This document shows, piece after piece, positions 18,982 through 28,825 of a stretch of DNA of 64,000 nucleotides (position 1 is its first letter; every line of letters starts with the position of its first letter). The stretch is from positions 33,633 to 97,632 of the forward strand of contig NZ_QEWW01000006.1 in NCBI RefSeq assembly GCF_003121895.1, given 5' to 3'. The position numbers and the translations under genes were made by a program. A model generated the notes under the pieces. It saw only the letters and a list, made by a program, of their open reading frames with translations, was not told the origin of the DNA and made no database searches. Source of the stretch: Ignatzschineria cameli (GTDB lineage Bacteria > Pseudomonadota > Gammaproteobacteria > Cardiobacteriales > Wohlfahrtiimonadaceae).

Positions 18982-19104
18982 GTTGATATTTAAATGATAT
19001 TTAAATGATATCAAAACAATATCAAAACGATATCAATATCAATATGATTAATATGACTCTTTTAAGCAACTTTCCGAAGGGATCTTGCGTGTTGAAAGAG
19101 GCGC

Positions 19105-20625
19105 TTACTTCTCGTCGAGAAGCATGGTGCCTTTTTCAGCGAGGTTGATATGCCATGAGAATGCTTCATCAAGAAGATGTGGAGTATTACCGCCACGTTT
19201 TGCTTTAGCATCTTCAAAGTATTTACGTGCTTGCGCTTTATATTTCGGATGCATACAGTTTTCAATAATCTTCTCTGCTGCATCTGTTGGGCAAAGACCA
19301 CGAATATCCGCATAACCTTGCTCGGTTACGATCACATCAACTTCATGGTTAGTGTGGTCAACGTGAGTTACAAATGGAACGATCGTTGAGATATTGCCAT
19401 CTTTCGCTGTCGATTGTGTAACGAAGATAGTAATACGTGCGTTACGAGCAAAGTCTGCTGAACCGCCGATACCATTCATAACATGAGTACCACTAACGTG
19501 TGTTGAGTTAACGTTACCGTAGATATCTACCTCTAACGCCGTGTTGAAGGCGATAACGCCGAGACGACGAATCACCTCAGGATGGTTTGTGATCTCTTGC
19601 GGGCGGAAAAGGATCTTATCTTTATATTTTTCAAGATCTGATGCTAAGTTATCAACACGTTTTTTCGAGAGTGAAAATGCTGTTGCTACCGCAAAATCAA
19701 CAACGCCTGCATCGATTAGATCAAAGATACCATCTTGTAATACTTCAGAAGCAACGACTAAGTTTTTGAAGCGATCAGATTTCGCCATACCACTTAAGAC
19801 CGCATTTGCAACAGAACCGACGCCTGATTGCAGGGGTGCAAGGTTAGGACCTAAACGACCCTCTTCCACCTCGTTTGCTAAGAACTCTAATAAGTTATCG
19901 GCAATTGCTTGAGTCTCTTCGTTTGGTTCAAAGAGTGGTGAAGGGATGTCAGGACGATCAGAGAGAATCACACCGCGAACTTTTGCCGGATCTACCTTAA
20001 TTCCGATAGAACCGATACGCTTGCTAAGATCATCATAGACAGGAATCGCTTCACGATTATCACCTTGATCTTTTGGAAGATAGATATCATGAATTCCTTC
20101 ATAGCTATCGGGTGTGCTTGTATTGAGTTCAATGATCACGTGATCTGCTTTCTCAACAAAGATGGGTGAGTTACCCACAGATCCTGTAGGGATAATTAAT
20201 CCATCTTCGGTAATTGCCGCAGCTTCAATAACCGCATAATCAACTTTTCCGAGATTGCCTTGACGAATTGTCTCTGCAGTGTGTGAGAGATGTTGGTCAA
20301 TATACTTCATCTCGCCACTATTGATCTTTTTACGCATAACCGGATTGGCTTGATAAGGGAGGCGAAGATTGATGATATCCGCTTCTGCCATCGCTTGGTC
20401 AGCATCAGGACCTAATGATGCACCGGTAAAGATATTGACTTTAAACTTCTCTTTTTTCCCTCTCTCTGAGAGCGCTTTAGGGAAGACTTTAGGCTCACCA
20501 AATAGGGTAAAGCCACTCATGCCGATGGTCATGCCATCTTCGATCCAAGAAGCGGCTTCTTCTGCTGAGACGATCTTGTCGAGAAACGCCTCATGGCGAA
20601 TTTTTTTGCTTAAATCTGTACTCAT
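19105..20625 (-). CDS. Succinyl-CoA:acetate CoA-transferase (AarC-like)
   Basis: 506 residues, acetyl-CoA hydrolase/transferase family. The catalytic glutamate lies in ASEVLQDG at residue 294, the same number as Glu294 in Acetobacter AarC, and the glycine-rich oxyanion region is GIGGSADFARNA (385-396). Such enzymes move CoA from succinyl-CoA to acetate, making acetyl-CoA and succinate: either a TCA bypass for succinyl-CoA synthetase or a route to use acetate. The length agrees with the family (about 500). RBS AGAGGAT precedes the ATG, and a strong terminator follows. Other family members act on propionyl-CoA or butyryl-CoA, so substrate choice remains inference. Confidence 0.87.
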   Translation of the reverse strand: MSTDLSKKIRHEAFLDKIVSAEEAASWIEDGMTIGMSGFTLFGEPKVFPKALSERGKKEKFKVNIFTGASLGPDADQAMAEADIINLRLPYQANPVMRKKINSGEMKYIDQHLSHTAETIRQGNLGKVDYAVIEAAAITEDGLIIPTGSVGNSPIFVEKADHVIIELNTSTPDSYEGIHDIYLPKDQGDNREAIPVYDDLSKRIGSIGIKVDPAKVRGVILSDRPDIPSPLFEPNEETQAIADNLLEFLANEVEEGRLGPNLAPLQSGVGSVANAVLSGMAKSDRFKNLVVASEVLQDGIFDLIDAGVVDFAVATAFSLSKKRVDNLASDLEKYKDKILFRPQEITNHPEVIRRLGVIAFNTALEVDIYGNVNSTHVSGTHVMNGIGGSADFARNARITIFVTQSTAKDGNISTIVPFVTHVDHTNHEVDVIVTEQGYADIRGLCPTDAAEKIIENCMHPKYKAQARKYFEDAKAKRGGNTPHLLDEAFSWHINLAEKGTMLLDEK

Positions 20626-21053
20626 AGTTGTGATCCTCTTTAATTATATTTATCTTTTTTCTTAAAGTGCTTGTCATTACTAGAAGATCCCTCTATGTTG
20701 AAGGGTATTTATCCTCTTGGTAACGTTATTTTCGTTCCCACTAATATAGACAGATAACTCTCAATAGTTCAAGTGATAAAGTTGCCTTGCATCAAGGAGG
20801 CGATGATCAAATATTGCAGTAGATAGCCGTAGTGTGTGAGGAAATAGTCAAGATTTAATATTTTGATAAATGGCAGATTTTATCTTTATAGCAGGTTGAT
20901 TTTGCTAAATATATATCTATAATTGCGCCCTTATCTTGTTAATATAGGTTGTTTCGATCTTATTTCTATTTTGATTTATAGTATACTCCTCGTTTTTATA
21001 TGTTTTGTAAGATATCTATCCTATTTTATATTCGGTTTTAGGAACGTTGAGTA

Positions 21054-21085
21054 CTCTAAAAGAGTTCAATTGAGCTCTTTTAGAG
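21054..21085. other. Perfect 11-bp hairpin
   Basis: CTCTAAAAGAG (21054-21064) and CTCTTTTAGAG (21075-21085) form a perfect 11-bp stem with a 10-nt loop. No T run follows, so it is a weak terminator candidate; it could be an operator or part of an RNA. No gene is close. Confidence 0.6.
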
Positions 21086-21957
21086 CGAAGATGGAGCAAT
21101 TATCGGGAGATAATAGAGATATTTTGGGCAAAAGCCATAATATTCATTGCATATTTTGAGTGATATATTAAATTAAATAGCATAAAAAATATGATATTAA
21201 GCTATTGAGTTATTGAGAATTCTTTTGGGATTTTTATTTTAAGATGTTGTCGACATGCACTATTAAATAGACAATTTTTTCAATTGTCGATTAAAATCTA
21301 TCAATGCATTTTAGGTGTGCATTTTAAGGGGTCTTATCTCATTGATTGAAATAGGGAGCTACAGTGGCTATAAAAGGTATTTTTTTAAGATAAATCTTTT
21401 TAAGGTAAATCTTTCAAAACAGATCTTTTAAGGCAGATGTAGATCGATATTTTAAATCTCATCAACATTAATCAGTAGGCATCTATTTAATATCAACCGA
21501 TTATTCAGTTGGTGAGCTTTTATTGACTCTTAAAATTTATACGTAATTGATACGCAATTGATACTCTTTTAACAGAGAGCCTTTTTAACAATCTTACCTT
21601 TTTAATCAAAATGGATTTAATAAAAATGGCGACAGATTGAAGGAATATGCGTCGGAAGAGCATAAGTTAATATCAGTTAAAAGGGGCAAGAGGGCGAAAG
21701 TTTTAAAAGGGTGCCGGCTAAAGTATAGGTTGGAAAAATGGGTAAAGAGAGATTGAGAGAGATTAATTGAAAAGGGATTAAAAGGGGTTAAGAGAAATTA
21801 GCGAACCGGCAAGGTCAGAATAGATGGTGCTGAGGCAATATTTGAAAATAAACTATTTAAAATAAACTATTAAAAATAGCTATTTTCAAAGGTGCTTTAA
21901 GAAATGTCTAAGTAGATAGCATAACGCCCCGATCGGAGATTGAGTATCAGCCTTAAT

Positions 21958-22005
21958 AACTAATTAGATAACTAATTAGATAACTAATTAGATAACTAAT
22001 TAGAG
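21958..22005. repeat. 12-bp tandem repeat, four copies
   Basis: AACTAATTAGAT is repeated at 21958, 21970, 21982 and 21994 (the last ends in G). Each unit contains the palindrome CTAATTAG, so the block is a ladder of palindromes about 180 bp before rlmKL. Confidence 0.9.
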
Positions 22006-22184
22006 CGCTCTAGAGGCGTTATGAGCGGCACAACAAAAGAGTTGATGGATTCAGATCTGCTTAGAATGTTCAGTCTAATGTTCAGTTTAAAGGCTGATAG
22101 AGATGTAAGTATTGATCGATCGCGATGTGATCGATAAAAAGAAGTTTTATAAGTGATTATTAAGAGAGAGAAAGTAGACAAAGT

Positions 22185-24374
22185 ATGGCCAAATTTTATG
22201 TAACCTGTGCTCAAGGGTTAGCCCCCTATGTGAAGGAGGAGTTGATCGCATTGGGGATCGATGCAGTTGAAGCGGGAACCGGTGTTGAGTTTCAGGGAGA
22301 GATCAAAGATGCCTATCAGGCATGCTTATGGACTCGTTGTGGCTCTCGTCTCCTCTTAGAACTGAAGTCGGGTTATTTTCAGTCTCTCGATCAACTCCAC
22401 AAAGAACTGACCCTTTTCCCTTGGTCAACCCATATGCGTGAGACCGATACCTTTGCCACAAAGGTGACCGCACGGCGCGCAGGAAATATTCATACCCACT
22501 TTGCAGCGCTTCGGGTTAAAGATGCGATTGTCGATTACTTTAATGATCTGATGGGCTGTCGCCCGAATGTAGATCTTGATGCGCCCGATCTTCGTTTCTA
22601 TCTCCATATCTTTGAAAACCGTTATACCCTTTATCTCGATTTTAGTGGAGAGCCCCTTCATAAGCGAGGTTTTAGAAGTGAGCAGGGAGCAGCGCCGATT
22701 AAAGAGAATTTAGCAGCGGCGCTCCTCTATCGCTCTCAATGGCCGGCAAAAGCGGCGGAGGATCAAGATTTTATCGATCCTCTGTGTGGTGCAGGAACGA
22801 TCCTGATCGAAGCGGCATTGATGGCAAGAGATATTGCTCCAGGACTCTATCGTTCTCACTTTGGTTTTATGGGCTGGCGCCTCTTTAAACCGGCGGAGTG
22901 GGAAGCGGTCCTACAAGAAGCAAAAGCGAGAGCTGCTGCCGGTAAAGCGCGATATAAAGGGCGATTGATTGGGGTTGAGCGTAGCTCAATGATGATCGGG
23001 ATTACAAAAGCGAATGCGGATCGTGCCGGCGTTCTACCCAATATGGCTTTCAAGCAGATGAGCTTTCAGGAGTATCCTCGAGATCCCGCACTCAAAGCGG
23101 GTCTTATTGTCACCAATCCTCCTTATGGTGAACGTTTAGGAGAGAAGAGTCTCTTGATGGAGACCTATCGTGATTTGGGGGATTTCCTCCGCCAGTATGA
23201 AGGGTTTACCGCTGGTGTTATTACTTCTGATCCCGAGCTTGGGCGTGTCATGGGCATTAAAGCGGAGCGCATTAATAAATTTTGGAATGGTCCGCTCAAT
23301 TGTGTCTATCTCCAATTTCAGATTGATGAGCATTACTTTGTCGATCGGGAAAAGGCGGATCACAATGAGCAGCGTCTTGAACGTGAAGCGCTCTTTGAAG
23401 AGGGGGGCGAATCCTTTTTTAATCGCTTAACAAAAAATTATCGTCATTTATCTCGTTGGGCGGAGCGGGAAGGAATTGAAGCTTATCGCCTCTATGATGC
23501 CGATATTCCCGAATTTAATGTTGCAATCGATCTCTATAAAGATCAGGTTGTTATTTATGAGTATGAAGCACCTTCGACAATCAAAAAAGAGGTTGCCGAA
23601 TCACGCTTTATGAAGGTTGTTCAGATTACCCCTTTAGTACTCGATCATATCGCTGTTGATAAGATCCATATTAAGCGTCGTCAGGTTCAGAAAGGGCGAC
23701 AGCAATATGAGCGTTATGGTGAAGAGGGGCATCTATTTGAGGTCCGAGAGAAAGAGGCGCGCCTTTTAGTCAATCTGACCGACTATTTAGATACAGGATT
23801 ATTCTTAGATCACCGTGAGGTACGATTTAAGATTGGAAGAGAGGCGAAGCGGAAACGTTTCTTAAATCTTTTCTGCTATACCGCAAGTGCGACAGTTCAT
23901 GCGGCAAATGGAGGCGCTTCGGAGACACTCTCCGTGGATCTTTCACGCACTTATTTGAGTTGGGCGGATAAAAACCTAGCATTAAATGGGCATTTTGCCG
24001 GACATGAATTGGTGCAAGCGGATGTGCTTGAGTGGTTGAAAGCGCAAGTGGAGACCTTGCGACAGAAGCCCTTAATGGCACGTAATAAGGATAAGTTTGA
24101 TCTTATCTTTATGGATCCTCCAACATTTTCAAATTCAAAGAGAATGGAGGGGGTATTAGATATTCAACGAGATCATACACAACTGATTACTGATGCGATG
24201 AGGCTATTAGTAAGCGATGGCGAGTTGCTGTTTTCAACTAACTTACGAGGATTTCGTCTAGATCCTCAGCTCAATGAGTTGTTTGAAATCGTTGATATCT
24301 CTAGAGCAACATTGCCTTTAGATTTTAAGAAAAGGCCAAAGATACGACAATGTTTTATAATTAAGCATAAATAA
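22185..24374 (+). CDS. rlmL: RlmKL, bifunctional 23S rRNA methyltransferase
   Basis: 729 residues; E. coli RlmKL is 702. The N-terminal half has a THUMP domain (about 45-155) and the RlmL methyltransferase making m2G2445, with SAM-site DPLCGAGTILIEAA and catalytic TNPPYGERL. The C-terminal half is RlmK, making m7G2069, with LNLFCYTASATVHAA and catalytic region FMDPPTFSNSKRM. The fused form is characteristic of Gammaproteobacteria. It acts on 23S rRNA during assembly of the large subunit. The start is the ATG at 22185; upstream GAGAGAAAG may serve as the ribosome site. Confidence 0.95.
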   Translation: MAKFYVTCAQGLAPYVKEELIALGIDAVEAGTGVEFQGEIKDAYQACLWTRCGSRLLLELKSGYFQSLDQLHKELTLFPWSTHMRETDTFATKVTARRAGNIHTHFAALRVKDAIVDYFNDLMGCRPNVDLDAPDLRFYLHIFENRYTLYLDFSGEPLHKRGFRSEQGAAPIKENLAAALLYRSQWPAKAAEDQDFIDPLCGAGTILIEAALMARDIAPGLYRSHFGFMGWRLFKPAEWEAVLQEAKARAAAGKARYKGRLIGVERSSMMIGITKANADRAGVLPNMAFKQMSFQEYPRDPALKAGLIVTNPPYGERLGEKSLLMETYRDLGDFLRQYEGFTAGVITSDPELGRVMGIKAERINKFWNGPLNCVYLQFQIDEHYFVDREKADHNEQRLEREALFEEGGESFFNRLTKNYRHLSRWAEREGIEAYRLYDADIPEFNVAIDLYKDQVVIYEYEAPSTIKKEVAESRFMKVVQITPLVLDHIAVDKIHIKRRQVQKGRQQYERYGEEGHLFEVREKEARLLVNLTDYLDTGLFLDHREVRFKIGREAKRKRFLNLFCYTASATVHAANGGASETLSVDLSRTYLSWADKNLALNGHFAGHELVQADVLEWLKAQVETLRQKPLMARNKDKFDLIFMDPPTFSNSKRMEGVLDIQRDHTQLITDAMRLLVSDGELLFSTNLRGFRLDPQLNELFEIVDISRATLPLDFKKRPKIRQCFIIKHK

Positions 24375-24526
24375 AGTTTTGTGATTAAGTTTTTGTGATT
24401 ATTTAATAATATAAATAAAGAAGCATATAAATATAGTATATAATCTTAATCAGGTGACTATTTTTATATGATGAAAATCAGACGCATAACTTAAATAGTC
24501 ATTATTATTGAATGGAGAAAAAAGTG

Positions 24527-24862
24527 ATGAAAGAGATAGATTTAAATTTAAATGGATTAACAATTGATAAGATGGAGAATCTTATTACTGAATTGAGTCA
24601 AGAGATTGAGACACGTCGCGCGGCGGAAGCTGAGCAGGTTCGTAAAGAGATTGAGAAATTACTCGATCATTCAGGACTCTCATTCCATGATGTATTCAAG
24701 GATAAAGTCGATCGTAAAGGTCGTAAAGTTCCGATGAAATATGGTAATCCTGATAACCCAGAGCAGCTCTGGAGTGGTCGCGGTAAGATGCCTCTTTGGA
24801 TGAAAGAGAAGGTTGAAGCAGGCGCTAAAAAAGAAGATTTTTTATTACCTGAGTTTCGTTAA
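24527..24862 (+). CDS. H-NS family nucleoid-associated protein
   Basis: 111 residues. An N-terminal charged coiled coil (IDKMENLITELSQEIETRRAAEAEQVRKEIE) gives dimerisation, and the C-terminal DNA-binding motif is PMKYGNPDNPEQLWSGRGKMP, where WSGRG plays the role of the AT-hook-like QGR loop of H-NS. Such proteins silence AT-rich, often imported DNA. I set the start at the ATG at 24527, which has GGAG at good distance; an ATG five codons upstream has no ribosome site. It probably forms a single-gene unit and would be expected to act on AT-rich islands such as that at 4.8-7.7 kb. Confidence 0.88.
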   Translation: MKEIDLNLNGLTIDKMENLITELSQEIETRRAAEAEQVRKEIEKLLDHSGLSFHDVFKDKVDRKGRKVPMKYGNPDNPEQLWSGRGKMPLWMKEKVEAGAKKEDFLLPEFR

Positions 24863-25046
24863 TTATCATCTTCACTAATAACAATTGTTAATTACACTTG
24901 TTAATTGATGAAAGACCTGATTATCGCTAATGACATTATTCTTTACGATTGATCAGGATTTGATTTGAGAGATTTAAATCTGAATATTTAAACCTCAAGA
25001 TTGATCATTGAAGATTGAATATTTTAAATTGAGAATTGGGATCTAA

Positions 25047-25979
25047 TCATTGTGAGCTATGTTGTTTGGGCATATCTGACAATATTAGATCCCATTTTAT
25101 TGTCTCGGTAAAAAATATTTCCCGCTCTGATTCTACATCTAAGATAGTCAGCGTTAAGTGATCAGCGCTCTTTTGAGGCAGATAGAGCGCAAGAGAGTGG
25201 ATATTATTATTGAAGGATCGGGTGCCGGCATAGAGCTTTCCTGCCTTAAGATCACCATAGAGCGCCTGTTCGATAGGGTCGATCTCAAGAGACTTTAACC
25301 CCTGTAGCCCTCGACCATCTGCTTTGAGGTAGGCCTCTTTTGTGGACCAGAGCAGAAAGAAGCGCTTCTGTTGCGCTTTTGTAAGCGAAGCGGGAAGATC
25401 GATTCTATGGAGAATTCTATTAAGAGGACGAGGAGTTGAGGGCTCTAAAATCCAGGCAATTTCAAGAGGAGAGAAGGTTCTTTGCAGTAAGGCTGCAAAG
25501 CTTTTTCGAGGCTGAATGCTCTCAAGATCGATACCGATAATATTCTCTTTCTCTCCAATAAGCGAAGCATTTTGATCACTATAATACCCTCGCGGTAAGA
25601 AGTTTGCTGTTTCGAATCTGCCTATTTGCGTCTCTATTTGTATCTCTAAGTGAGCTTCTAAGTGAGTTGTCCTATGAGGCAAGATGATAACCGCAACGGC
25701 ATCTTCTGTATGGGTGAGATTAAAGTGGAAAGGCGCGTTGAGAAAATAGGGTTTTTGATGTTTATTATAAGCGATATCAGGGAGCCCGTTGAGTTTCGGC
25801 GCATAATATCGTTGGAGCGAAGAGAGAAGAAGCGCTCGGCTCATGAGATAGGTAAGGCGTCGCTTCTCTCCTAAGTGGGGGAGGAGAAATTGTGGATATC
25901 GCCATTCTGCCCAAGCGGTTGTCTTTGGATTGATCTCCATAACGGCGATCAATGGCGCCATTGATCCCTGATGACTCAT
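25047..25979 (-). CDS. 4'-phosphopantetheinyl transferase (Sfp/HetI-like)
   Basis: 310 residues. Transfers the phosphopantetheine arm of CoA to carrier proteins. The family motifs are present: NLTHTEDAVAVII (about 88-100), GIDLE (150-154, Mg2+ site) and WSTKEAYLKADGRGL (212-226, catalytic Glu and Lys). It is longer than Sfp (224), mainly through an insertion between the first two motifs, and so is large for the family. I chose the ATG at 25979, with GGGAG just before it, instead of a TTG one codon upstream. It begins about 10 bp after the adenosyltransferase gene ends, so they form an operon. No PKS or NRPS cluster is in the window; the target may be the fatty-acid ACP. Confidence 0.87.
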   Translation of the reverse strand: MSHQGSMAPLIAVMEINPKTTAWAEWRYPQFLLPHLGEKRRLTYLMSRALLLSSLQRYYAPKLNGLPDIAYNKHQKPYFLNAPFHFNLTHTEDAVAVIILPHRTTHLEAHLEIQIETQIGRFETANFLPRGYYSDQNASLIGEKENIIGIDLESIQPRKSFAALLQRTFSPLEIAWILEPSTPRPLNRILHRIDLPASLTKAQQKRFFLLWSTKEAYLKADGRGLQGLKSLEIDPIEQALYGDLKAGKLYAGTRSFNNNIHSLALYLPQKSADHLTLTILDVESEREIFFTETIKWDLILSDMPKQHSSQ

Positions 25980-25988
25980 CAATCTCCC

Positions 25989-26573
25989 TTAACCTTCAAC
26001 AAGCTCTTTTTGCCAAAAAATCTCTGCACTGCCATCCTCTTTAGCGATCATTCTTGCGGTTACAAAGAAGTAATCAGAGAGGCGGTTGAGAAATTTCAAA
26101 GAGTGAGGATTGAGCGGATCGCGACTATTGAGCTCCCAAAGAGCGCGCTCTACTTTACGGCTAATTGCACGAATATAGTGAGTTTTTGCCACAAGAGGCG
26201 CACCACCTGGGAGGATAAATTCCTTGAGGGGAGAGAGCTGCTCATTATAGAGAGTTAACCACTCCTCTAACTGAATCACCGCCTCTTCCGTAATCAACTC
26301 GGTTCCCGGCATAGAGAGTTCGCCACCAAGATTGAAGAGCTGATGCTGTACAGTTGACCACTCTCTAATAATTTGGACATAGAGGGATAAATCATCGGTT
26401 TTCAGTGCCTCATTCATATCGGCGATACCGATACCAATAAGTGAATTGAGCTCATCAATCAGGCCGATTGTTTCAATACGAGGATGATACTTTTCAAGAC
26501 GAATATTGCCGGCAATTCCGGTTGTGCCGCTATCGCCTGTTTTAGTGACAATTTTTGATAAGCGATTACCCAT
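25989..26573 (-). CDS. PduO-type cob(I)alamin adenosyltransferase
   Basis: 194 residues. It adenosylates cob(I)alamin with ATP to give coenzyme B12. Key marks: VTKTGDSGTTG at the N-terminus (ATP loop), RIETIGLIDELNSLIG, FILPGG, the RAISRKVERALW helix with the conserved arginines, and LKFLNRLSDYFFVTAR. It has the usual length of the family. RBS AGGAG precedes the ATG. First gene of a two-gene unit with the phosphopantetheinyl transferase. Its presence shows that the organism uses B12, as the metH remnant also does. Confidence 0.92.
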   Translation of the reverse strand: MGNRLSKIVTKTGDSGTTGIAGNIRLEKYHPRIETIGLIDELNSLIGIGIADMNEALKTDDLSLYVQIIREWSTVQHQLFNLGGELSMPGTELITEEAVIQLEEWLTLYNEQLSPLKEFILPGGAPLVAKTHYIRAISRKVERALWELNSRDPLNPHSLKFLNRLSDYFFVTARMIAKEDGSAEIFWQKELVEG

Positions 26574-26729
26574 AATAATTCTCCTATTTGTAAGTCATAA
26601 GATCGTTCACCAAACGACCTAAGATTGAGCTTCTCTAGTTCCTCTAATTTAACATGTTACTGCTGAGATCTACCACACTTTCCTCGTTTCTTCTTTTCAC
26701 TTCTAATCTCTACTATTTAAAGGAGATCG

Positions 26730-27602
26730 CTACGGGAGATAGTTGAGAAAGAGACCGATAAAGAGCGTTAATCCCACCCAATTGTTATGAATAAATGCTT
26801 TAAAACAGTTTAGGCGATCGTGATCTTTAATTAGTTTAATCTGATAATAGAACAAGCCGATGACAATAAAGATCGAGCCTAGAAAGTAGGGAGTTAAATT
26901 TTCAATAGCACTGATGGTGACCAGCAGTAGGCTCATCACGGTCTGTAGCGCGATAATAATGTAGTAATCCTTCTTTCCGAGCCAAGATTCAAAGAGCAGG
27001 GCGGAAGATTTGATATTGATCGATTTATCATCTTCCCGATCACTCATCGCATATTCTGTATCGTAGATTAAGGTCCAGAGAATATTGGTAATAAAGAGGA
27101 GATAAGCAGTTAAGGGTAGGGATCCTTGAATCTCCATAAAAGCCATCGGAATGCCAAAGGCGAATGCAACGCCAAGATGGGCTTGCGGTAGGGAGTGAAA
27201 GCGCTTCATAAAGGGGTAGGAGAGGGCAATCAAGAGCGCCGGGATAGCTAATAAGATTGTCTTAAAAGAGAGAAAGAGCGCCAATATTGCGGCAATAACA
27301 ATAAGCAGTAGCAGGAGTGATACAGCCTCTTTTGTGGTAACTTTCCCTGAGGTTAAGGGGCGATCCTTTGTTCTCTCTACAAATTTATCGATATCACGAT
27401 CTGCGATATCATTGATAACACAGCCGGCAGAACGCATCACAAAGACCCCTAACATAAATATAATCAATACCTTTGCAGAGGGAAGGCCATCACTCGCGAT
27501 CCAAATTCCCCATAAAGTCGGCCACATAAGTAGATAGCTGCCGATCGGCTTTTCGACGCGCATCAGTTGAAGGTAGTAGGGAATATTTTGGATCTTTAGC
27601 AT
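26730..27602 (-). CDS. ubiA: UbiA, 4-hydroxybenzoate polyprenyltransferase
   Basis: 290 residues, membrane enzyme that attaches the polyprenyl tail to 4-hydroxybenzoate in ubiquinone synthesis. Two Asp-rich Mg2+-diphosphate motifs are visible: NDIADRDID (about 64-72) and DTEYAMSDREDD (about 183-194), with the usual eight or nine helices and MRVEKPIGSYLLMWPTLWG near the start. Length equals E. coli UbiA (290). No ubiC lies beside it. It ends a short run of minus-strand genes but is spaced about 150 bp from the adenosyltransferase gene. Confidence 0.95.
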   Translation of the reverse strand: MLKIQNIPYYLQLMRVEKPIGSYLLMWPTLWGIWIASDGLPSAKVLIIFMLGVFVMRSAGCVINDIADRDIDKFVERTKDRPLTSGKVTTKEAVSLLLLLIVIAAILALFLSFKTILLAIPALLIALSYPFMKRFHSLPQAHLGVAFAFGIPMAFMEIQGSLPLTAYLLFITNILWTLIYDTEYAMSDREDDKSINIKSSALLFESWLGKKDYYIIIALQTVMSLLLVTISAIENLTPYFLGSIFIVIGLFYYQIKLIKDHDRLNCFKAFIHNNWVGLTLFIGLFLNYLP

Positions 27603-27850
27603 GGTTAAGGCTCTCTTCTTCTATTGGTAGATGATATTTTCTGTATGTTATCGGGATCTCTTAAGCTCACCTTTGCTCTTTGATAGGCGAGATCCGTGAT
27701 CAGATAGATCGATCATGAATCTCCTTAGTATAGTGGTTTCAGCCATGATTTTCAGCTCTACTTCAAGGAAGAGGCACGGGGCTTTATCGTAGTTTTTGGG
27801 GGAGTATGGTAGAGTATTTGCACTATTTCCCTTTTTTAGAGAGTCGATAA

Positions 27851-28825
27851 ATGATTGATACTGCTCATATTACGATCGCACCATCTTTTAAACCCTTCAC
27901 TTTTAGTGCTGCAACTTTAGCGCGCCTTTCAGAGAGTTGCGCCTATCCTCTTTTTGGGGAGAAGATTCTCTTTGGTATTCGTGCCGGGAAGTTAGTGGAT
28001 GCGCCCTATGGGAAGTGGTTGCCGGCGGTGACACTGGTAGAGAATGAACTCGATGGAGAGAATTTGCGCTGCCTATTGGGTATCTGGAATCGTACAACGG
28101 GAGAGATTGCACTCTTTCCGGCATCGACTATTCCCCATATATCATGGCAAGAGAAGCAGATTGCAACACCTGAGAAGCAGATTGCTAATGCTTTAGGTAG
28201 TGGTGCTTATCACTATCTTGTTGGTGCACATGAACCGAATCATCGTCCATTTGAGGAGGGTGCATTTCGTTTAAGTCGCGCGCAACCGGTGCTTGCTTGG
28301 CGCTTTTATCAATCGAATCATCAATATCGATTAAATTGTGCGACAGCAACGCTTTCAGTGGTTAATGATCATATTCATAGTGCGCAGAGTGAGTTGAAAC
28401 CGGATGGAATCTCATTTTCCTCTGCAGGTTGTCAGGTCATTGAAGGGGATCATCGTCCGCCGGCAATGCCGACAGGATGGTATCAGCAGTTTCGAATCTA
28501 TGCCGGGCAATCGGCGATGCCATCACCTTTAGAGATCGGGCTCTCTTATCGTTATCTTTTAACTCATGCACGCCACTTAGAGGCGATCAGTCAAGGTGAT
28601 TGTTCATTACGACTCCTTCAAGGCTCTGTGGGAATGCCGGTTCGACAGTTACAAGAAGCTTTGATGCAACGACAATTCTTAGATGAGGCGCAGATCGACA
28701 AAGGGATCTTTAATGGTGCAACGGCAGCGGCGCTCTATCAATATCAGAAAGCAGAGGCGCTACGGGCAGATGGGATTGCAGCAGAACAGGATTTAAAAAA
28801 GCTTGGCATTAAACCCCATTTTTAA
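27851..28825 (+). CDS. Protein of unknown function with a C-terminal peptidoglycan-binding domain
   Basis: 324 residues, no signal peptide or membrane helix. The last 65 residues have the pattern of PG_binding_1 (LQGSVGMPVRQLQEALMQ, GIFNGATAAALYQYQ, then ADGIAAEQDLKKLGI). In the middle, ISFSSAGCQVIEG followed by a WYQQF segment recalls the SxGCQV motif around the catalytic cysteine in some L,D-transpeptidase-like and endolysin-type proteins, but I cannot show an enzyme. It may remodel or bind the cell wall, perhaps of other cells, or be a phage lysis relic. It has its own short promoter region between ubiA and the SulP transporter. Confidence 0.65.
   Translation: MIDTAHITIAPSFKPFTFSAATLARLSESCAYPLFGEKILFGIRAGKLVDAPYGKWLPAVTLVENELDGENLRCLLGIWNRTTGEIALFPASTIPHISWQEKQIATPEKQIANALGSGAYHYLVGAHEPNHRPFEEGAFRLSRAQPVLAWRFYQSNHQYRLNCATATLSVVNDHIHSAQSELKPDGISFSSAGCQVIEGDHRPPAMPTGWYQQFRIYAGQSAMPSPLEIGLSYRYLLTHARHLEAISQGDCSLRLLQGSVGMPVRQLQEALMQRQFLDEAQIDKGIFNGATAAALYQYQKAEALRADGIAAEQDLKKLGIKPHF

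Larger units (their letters stand above)
20626..22184. other. Long AT-rich intergenic region
   Basis: About 1.56 kb between the divergent CoA-transferase and rlmKL genes with no credible gene. A 78-codon frame from a TTG at 20923 lacks a ribosome site and is interrupted by a perfect hairpin. Holdings: the hairpin at 21054-21085, a small GACAATT/AATTGTC stem near 21270, a purine-rich stretch around 21640-21800, and a 12-bp tandem repeat at 21958-22005. Confidence 0.55.

Noticed and set aside
20923..21159. 78-codon plus-strand frame with a hydrophobic start
   Set aside because: TTG start without ribosome site, an internal perfect hairpin, and no recognisable motif.
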